From Bolinopsis microptera (taxonomy: Eukaryota; Ctenophora; Tentaculata; Lobata; Bolinopsidae): DNA of 64,000 nt. The number at the start of each line of letters is the position of its first letter. The stretch's first letter is position 1. A program made the translations under genes and the position numbers. The stretch lies in contig NC_087074.1 in assembly GCF_026151205.1 (NCBI RefSeq), forward strand, positions 19,202,740-19,266,739. The letters are read 5' to 3'. Shown piece after piece: positions 57,113-64,000 of the stretch. The notes under the pieces were generated by a model that ran no database searches, was not told the DNA's origin, and saw only the letters and a program-made list of their open reading frames with translations.

Positions 57113-60100
57113 CACGTGAGTGTTTAGTATGCAACTCCAGTGCCACGTGGCTAGCCTCCTAGTCAGATGACCTGGCCTAAGGGCTCCATCAATCTGTATA
57201 GCAATTACGATGTGTGCTCTTTCTTTCCCCTGCCCGAAATAGAACTCATTATCCAGTAGGAGATTCTAATTGAGCCTCGCTTATCATAATCCAGATCTAG
57301 ATTCTAGGACCAACTTACGGAGACCGGCCGTCGAGCAGTAACTCCGGATCGTCCTTAATTTGGGATGTGTTTATCTATATTGCTTTGATGGTTTAAGTGG
57401 CCTCTGCAAGAGACCTGAGTCATTAGAGAGCGGACTGTTCAGATCGAGCCACGCTGCAGCTGTGCTAAATTATACAAAATTTCATGGCCCACCACAGCAA
57501 TAGTATTGTGCGGTTTGGTAACACCCATTTAGAGCCTCACAAAGTTGAGGCAACTCTTATATCAATCAAATATATGTCCACATTTGATGTTGAACTCTAT
57601 GCAGCAGTACTGAAAAGTAAAACGTCCCGCCAACGACGTCACAACAACAAAGGATGAAAACTAATTCTGGGCCTGAAGGGCGGAGTATATTGTACAAACC
57701 ATGACATAGTCACTAGATCCACACAGCAACGTACGAGAAGCTATGAGCAGGGACCGCTATTGTTATAATCCATTGCCAGACTGAGTCTAGACCTCTGATG
57801 AGGCATGGGCCGGTCCCCCGCCAATCAAATTTAATATGAATACTGACGTAGGTCGACTGATCCGCTGGGAACAATTAAAGTACTGAGTAGAACTACTAGA
57901 CGTTACAGCTAAAGATTGAGTACTTACTACTTAATCTCCAATATTATGAAGGTATACATTATGAGCATTATAACTTATGTTAAATTTGCGGTTTTAAAGG
58001 ACTTGGTCCATTTAAGTGGGTACTTACAACAGGTGTAGGTTTCTCACCAGGCTGGTACTCAGGTGAGACATAACGATATGAGACAGTTCTCGCGTTCAAT
58101 CGAGACTTAAAGTTGAGTGTCATGAGTCTGCCTCTCCAGCAGGATCATTCAATTCTGATCTTGTTTATTTACCATGAAATATCCAGGAATAGAATGACAA
58201 GAATGTCACTTCCTTGTGGAAGGACTATATTAATCTTATCTCCAGCACCTCACTTAGAACACAATGAGAAATAGCACAATGAAAGAAACTCGTTGATCTA
58301 GATAGTCCACCTACATTCCACAGTAAATAACAGAGGAACACATGAGGAAAGAACGGGGCGAGTTGGTGCCGCTGCAGTTCATCAAGGAGCGCAATATTAG
58401 AACTGATAGCGATACTCAAGAGCAGATTTGGCCACGTGAACATAAGTTACAAAAACGGAACACCGTTATCATACATTCATGTAGCTAACCACATTCCTGG
58501 CAAAGCGAAGAAACAATAACGGTCTTAAAGGCGTGAAAATGCCTCAACTCCCGTTATGAACCTTCTCAAGGATCGTGCTTTGACAAAAGTTTTAAACTGA
58601 GCTCGAAAAGAAGTACCTTGTTCCACACAAAACGGCAGGGCAGGAACAGGGAAATATTGTACAGTGTCCCGGGCTACTAGTGACCTCAGACTGTGTGATG
58701 TACGTCTGCTCCCCGCCGCGGGTCTCTGTGGTGTAATTACCGGCACGTGATCAGGTCACCTGACCCCGTCTCCCCGTCACGTGATAACGTTTCACCTTTC
58801 CCACTCGTCATCCGCTAATCTTACCAGACAGAGTCTGGTGGAATACAATAATTCTCTAATTAGGATTTCAGAAGTGAGTGTTTGTGTGTGCCCAGACACG
58901 GGCTTGTAGGGGATCATTACCCCGCCGCTAATTAGCCAGCCCTATTGTTGTAGAAATTGAGAGGAGCGGGACCCGGCCCAGCTAGCAGCATGACCGCCGG
59001 CTAACTTTATCACCATGAAGGGTTATCGGGCTAACTTCTGCGTGGCTCTACTGATAACACGGCGTGTTGTTCGGACGTATATCTTTGAAGTAGGTCCCGG
59101 AAATATACTTCTGCGAGGAAAAGTGGCGTCGGCAGAGTCGGGACACATGTGCACTTGTATTTGTTGGTAGAAACTAGAGCGCGTCCCAGACATTATAAAG
59201 GCTTGCGAGGTTTTCAGTTACAAATTGATGTTGACACTGTTTCTGTTAACGCAAAGTCGTGAAGGTCGCGACATATTATCACGTGGTTCTGTGACGCGTA
59301 ATCACGTTTCCATTAGCGGAGCACGTGGGCCGTCATATGAGCACGTGCAGCGAATGATTGTGGCATACCTGGTCCTCAAATTAAGGTCTCTCTGTCTAGA
59401 AAACTGAAAGGGCTGTCTCTGTGATATTTCACAAAGAAGCCATGGTCTGTTGCAGTTTATCGCTGTTATCAAATACAGGGGGAATCATATGTAATACGAA
59501 TTACTGAGGTATCTTCCATCATAATAAGGGACTCGTTTGTGGTAGGTATGGGACGTACTATTTATATCGGCATTATTGGCCCATAAACTGTTGGTTCAAT
59601 CTAATATATATATATATTTTTTGTTGATATACAGCTACTTGCCACTTAGATCCAGGATCATTATACTACATAACGCAGGAATTCTAGACATGGGGTGCTT
59701 GGTTGTGGGACACACTCAACTAAGTAAGGTTGAGAGACCTCAAATCTCCCTGAAGAGATATAAACAGTGTGAGCCACTTCAATCTAATAAGGCTGTCAGT
59801 AAAGCTATAGGAAAATATACACAGCCAAATAAGTTTTTAGAATTTTAATGATCAATTTGGAGTATAAATTGAGACCTATTGATGCAGACTGTTGTAACTC
59901 TTGTAACCCCTGTACACTGTACCTCTTGCTACCCCCTATCATCTATGAAAGTTTAGAATTATATTTTGATCGAGAGCTTGAGAATAACCGGAAAAAGTTA
60001 AAACCGACCTTGTCATTAATTACTCGTTTTGAGGACTATTTCTCGCCTACAATTGCACGAAAATCTATTAAACTAGGTTTCAGAACCCAATAAAGCTTAA

Positions 60101-60973
60101 TTATCCCTTAAAATTTTGCAGTTCAACTTCAAACACAAATCAGTAACCAACACGAAGAAACAATCATCACAGCTAAATTATAATATGAACGGGCTGATTC
60201 GTGACCCATCCCGAGGGACCAATAGCAAGGTGTTACGTAACGGGAGCAACGGGCGTCTATCGTTTCTCACTACAAACTTTAAGTTTAAGCTAATTGGAAT
60301 TGAAGAGAAAAAGTTATCCAAAAAATTCGGTGAAATATAAAAACTGTGAAAATGACATACAAGAGATCTCACTCTTCAACAAGACTTAAAAAGGCCCTCA
60401 CACCACTGAGCCCATATAAACTCTGGCCCTCTGCAGGTGGACTGACAGTGACACAATCGTGAACTCCATTAATTAGACACATGTCTAGACACTGGCCACG
60501 TCCTCAATTCAACACGTAGTGCCTCTTAAAGATTAAAACCACCGATAAAGCTACACTAAATGTAACCCTTGTCGGTGTCATAGTGTAATCTTAATTAAAT
60601 CACTTTAAACGGACGCTTACATGCAGATATAATCACCAGTAAAAACTGTTATAGAAACCTAAAGAATTACTCAACCCTATTATTAATTTACCTCAATATT
60701 ACAAGTTATGTTATTGTTAAGTTGTACCTTTCATTTTACAACATCAGTGACTTGTATTTTATCGGGGAGCTAAATAAAACGAGTCAAATAATGTTACGTG
60801 TCGAAACCACCACAAACCGCCTCCGAGAAACGAAATTACTTCTTCAGCCAACTCTTTAGTTGCTGCACAAATATCTAATAACCATCTCAACAGAGGGTCA
60901 AATGCAGATAAGGAAGGTAAACAAATGCAGATAACGTCCGTTAACTTACTCCTATTACGCGATTGGTCACGTG
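57113..60973. promoter_or_regulatory. cluster of CACGTG E-boxes
   Basis: Nine perfect CACGTG hexamers at 57113, 57144, 58433, 58744, 58778, 59280, 59322, 59342 and 60968. Several are in the extended GTCACGTGA form bound by USF/MITF/TFE-type bHLH-zip factors. About one is expected by chance in 3.9 kb. The region is also GC-richer than its surroundings and lacks supported genes. Confidence 0.45.
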
Positions 60974-61587
60974 ACGTAACACCTCGATTACTATCGGTTG
61001 CTCGGGATGGGTCACGAATCGGCCCGTTTGTGATGATTGTTTCTTCGTGTTGGTTACCTGCTTTGTGTTTCTTTTAATCCTGCTTTCGTACTCTGCTCTT
61101 CACTCGTGTATAAATTAAACAAATATGCCTTAACTCCCATCAGAATCCATATCTCATACCTAATTATAGCCACCGCTGGAAATTCAATTTATTGTAGACA
61201 CTAGACAAACACAAATCTTCAATTCCGTCTACCATTTTTAATCGACCACATTAACAACAATTTTCCTGATTTAAAGTCATCCCGAACCAAATGTTCAGCT
61301 AAATTAGCTACAGTATAAAATCGTTGCAATTGAACTCTGTTTGAGTTCCATATCTTTATCATCTAAAGACTAAACGTTCCTCATGACGTCTCCTCCTACT
61401 GAATATGAATCTCTTAATTGAGCAGCTGGCGTTCAAGTCACACGCCCTAGCCTCTGTAAGCTTAAAGCTACCATCTCAATCTTCTATATATATTAATATA
61501 TGCATCAAGAACTGTTCTGGTTTCTCAATAATCTTCACATGCCCAGATGAGCAACTGATCTCTCATCTCATTATAAACTAACTGCTC
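59400..61587. other. non-coding, no supported gene
   Basis: Three consecutive plus-strand open frames (59576-60340) have AT-driven codons, no recognisable product and no splice support, so I do not call them genes. The last E-box of the cluster lies at 60968. Confidence 0.4.
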
Positions 61588-63657
61588 TCACTTAGGTTTA
61601 CAAGTCATGCCCACAAACTCAACATAGTTAATCTTGCCGTCTCCATTAAGATCAGCCTCCTTGATCAGCTCGTCAGCCTCCTTGTCCGAGAGGGTGTCTC
61701 CTATAGCAGTCAGTACTCTTATCAACTCCGAACACTCTATGTAGCCGTCACCGTCGTCGTCAAATATCTCGAACGCTTCCCTGGTGTAGTGTGTAATGGT
61801 AAACTATCGTGTGCTATAAGACAAACAAGGTTTTACCTTGTGGCTCAGTTCCTTGGCAAGCCCGATTATAACGCTAGATAGTAGATGCAGTTTATGTGTG
61901 GTTATTGATTTAGCTTCTCTTGACCCCCCTGCCCCACAGCTGTGTAATTATAGGGTTTGGTCAACAGTCTGGTGAACTGCTATCTAGTGCTACAGAAATA
62001 CTAATAACCTAATAACGGTATAACTGCATGAGCATAGCGGTAATTTGTAAACGGAAAATAAGGAGGAACTGAGTGTCGTTAGTATGGGTTGTAATAAAAT
62101 ATACCCAAACCGACTTGAAAATACGACTGATTACCATACAAATACAATAGCCGATTAGTATTAGCCATCATCATAATCATGCTTTCACGAATTATCTGCT
62201 TTATGGATAACCTTCAAGACTCTTTCTTTTAAAAAACTGCTTTTAGAGCTTCTGCATAAAAATCAAGAAACAAATTTCATCCATCTATAATTAGAGCTAG
62301 GAGCAATCCAAACCGCACCACGAATGATCATTAGATTAACATGATGATATGTGCGACAGTTATTCTAGTCATGGTCCACAGACAATACCTTCAGTTACTG
62401 TGAACGTCAATGATTGAATAATTGATTTTATGATAATGGATTTCTCCGGGACCCATGAGAATCTAGAATTGATGGTGCCTGAAATTATTTAATTTGGGTA
62501 ATTTTGGAAGTGTGATAAATCTTGAAGTTTTGCGAATTTTATGGGACGACTTGTTTTTCACTGGGACGGTTCTAACATGAAATGAGGTTTATATCGTAAT
62601 GAGAAGTTACCATGATGAATGATAACAGGAAAATTGGAAGGATCGTAACCTTTTTTGCTGTTTCTTAATCAATAGCTAACTGTAACAGAAACATCGGCGA
62701 GACATATTTAAATAGTTACTTCCATGGAAGTAATAAATATTAGTTATACAGTTCGTTAACCTAGATACAATTGTGACTCTAAAAATATCTTACTTGAGCT
62801 CTTGATCCAAGAAACCATGCCTGTTCCTGTGCTCCGCTATAATCTCACTGAAAATCATAAAATTATAACTTTTATAATATTCAGGTTGAGATAACTGACA
62901 TGTCCACCAGTCTATAACCTTCCATTTTAATAACCAACATGTCCGAAGTGTAGACAGTCCTGCATGAAGCATGTTGCTTCTGACCCTGCGAACTAACGTG
63001 AAGTGTTTAAATCCGTTTAATAATTATTAGAATATGAGGGATGAACTGTAAGTCGCGACCGCGACCGGCGACCGGTGACTCTAAAATGCAAAACTCTCTG
63101 AGATCCAAGTGGGATTTTATCATGAATTTGCAACCTATCCCTATACCTGCAGATAATGTACCTAATGAAATAGCAATCTCTTGATCATAAATCAACTGTA
63201 CCTAAACTCAAGGAATGATATTGAAGTCTTGTCCATGTTTGTCAGTTCGTTTACCACAGTGTTGATCTCCTGATCGCTAGGCACACCGCCGGCCGCCCTC
63301 ATCACCTGACCCAGCTGATCCAGCTTGATGTGACCTCCCTCTGGAAACAAATATTATAAGCTAAATGTTTTGCGTGCCTTACAAATTGACTCGCATGTAA
63401 AATTTGCCATTTGCTGCATTATAATTATACTTGATCTTACGTGGTGTTCTGCTACCAAATAAATTGTGTGAGTATATATTTATCAAATCAAAGTAAGATT
63501 CTACCGTACTTCCTTTGGTGAAGAGATTGAAAACTTTCTTCAGTTCTGCGATCTGTTCCTCGGTAAGAGGGAATTCCCCTGCCATGTGCTTCTTAGGTGT
63601 GTTCGGCTTACTCTTCTTCTTCCCCTTGCTCTTCCCCTTTCCTTTCTTCACCGGCAT
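61588..63657 (-). CDS. calmodulin-like EF-hand protein with lysine-rich N-terminal tail
   Basis: Four exons: 63657-63510, 63340-63202, 62847-62794 and 61780-61588, giving 177 aa. The exon 1 donor at GTACGG (63509) is chosen because it keeps phase and gives LFTKGKGGHIKLDQLG, which aligns without gaps to calmodulin EF1. Residues 1-24 are almost all Lys, Gly, Ser and Pro. The body starts at LTEEQIAELKKVF, as in calmodulin. EF1 (TKGKGGHIKLDQ) and EF2 (TNMDKTSISFLEF) lack the acidic ligands. EF3 (DDDGDGYIECSE) and EF4 (DLNGDGKINYVE) are canonical. So calcium binding is expected in the C-lobe only, as in some troponin C-like and centrin-like proteins. The C-terminus MTCKPK lacks a prenylation box. 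Partner unknown. Confidence 0.88.
61781..62793 (-). other. intron 3 of the calmodulin-like gene
   Basis: The 1,013-bp intron is AT-rich and shows no repeat or nested gene that I can support. Confidence 0.6.
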
Positions 63658-64000
63658 ATTGTCCCTGTGTGGACTAGCTCAGCAAGTTCACCACCCTACA
63701 ATACAACATAACCAAACAAAATATTTCAAAAAAAGTGAAACATGAAATTGAGCTGGCACAGCAGGGTATGCTAAGGAGTGAGCTAAAAGTGTCGCTGACT
63801 TGTATAATACGTCTCTCTCTCAGTCTCTCTCTCTCTCTCTCCCACTGCTCTATCCAATTAATTTTCTCAACGTGGTCAGCACGAGACTTGTCATATTCAG
63901 ATAGTCCGAGATATATCACGAGATACTGTATATCTTCTCAGATCCTCCAAGTGGTACGTGCCATAATCTCCACTTTAACTTCTTATCTCGTGTTTTTTGT
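63658..64000. other. upstream region of the calmodulin-like gene
   Basis: On the minus strand a 3' splice site (GTATTGTAG) ends at 63698, 40 bases before the ATG. A (CT)n tract lies at about 63811-63841. The next exon or promoter is not identified. Confidence 0.45.

Noticed and set aside
59576-60340. Three adjacent plus-strand open frames
   Set aside because: AT-driven composition, no recognisable motif, no splice support. The ATGA-like overlap of the first two is likely chance in a eukaryote.

Overview
This is a eukaryotic, almost certainly animal, nuclear window. Its protein genes are split by GT-AG introns, and recognisable families include MED8, MITD1, aldo-keto reductases, a homeobox gene, a multi-zinc-finger gene and an EF-hand gene. 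There is no bacterial-style operon. The DNA is AT-rich and carries many micro- and minisatellites. I cannot assign a phylum. An invertebrate is most likely, and the frequent 3' splice sites just before start codons would fit a lineage with spliced-leader trans-splicing, but this is inference.

Layout: (1) 1-7.0 kb, two tandem seven-exon aldo-keto reductase genes (+). The second has a presequence-like N-terminus and a 2-kb satellite-filled first intron. (2) 7.6-10.4 kb, a MED8 gene (+) whose last exon runs into a minisatellite of about 52 x 26 bp. (3) 10.8-20.6 kb, four tandem single-exon genes (+) encoding a BTB domain, a middle region and an unrecognised Trp/Cys-rich C-terminal domain. The third has a one-base frameshift. 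(4) 21.6-23.4 kb, a MITD1 gene (+), ending in a 12 x 36 bp minisatellite. (5) 24.7-25.3 kb, a small coiled-coil protein gene (+). (6) 25.3-42 kb, a gene-poor stretch with many simple repeats and a 443-bp hAT-type MITE. (7) 42.0-49.5 kb, a very large C2H2 zinc-finger gene (+), with about 34 fingers and three apparent one-base losses near its middle. (8) 51.4-52.8 kb, an unrecognised two-exon gene (-). (9) 54.6-55.5 kb, a divergent homeobox gene (-), with a small divergent ORF beside it. (10) 55.9-61.6 kb, non-coding, with a cluster of CACGTG E-boxes. (11) 61.6-63.7 kb, a four-exon calmodulin-like gene (-) with a lysine-rich tail.

The genes do not form one pathway. The AKR pair and the BTB quartet are local tandem expansions. 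MED8 (transcription) and MITD1 (ESCRT/cytokinesis) are single-copy housekeeping genes. The zinc-finger and homeobox genes lie in long non-coding surroundings, as developmental regulators often do. The most novel-looking content is the BTB quartet, which shows signs of gene conversion. Next are the two housekeeping genes whose stop codons sit in the first unit of a tandem array, one array carrying 12 perfect estrogen-response-element-like palindromes. I also highlight a homeodomain with Ser at position 51.
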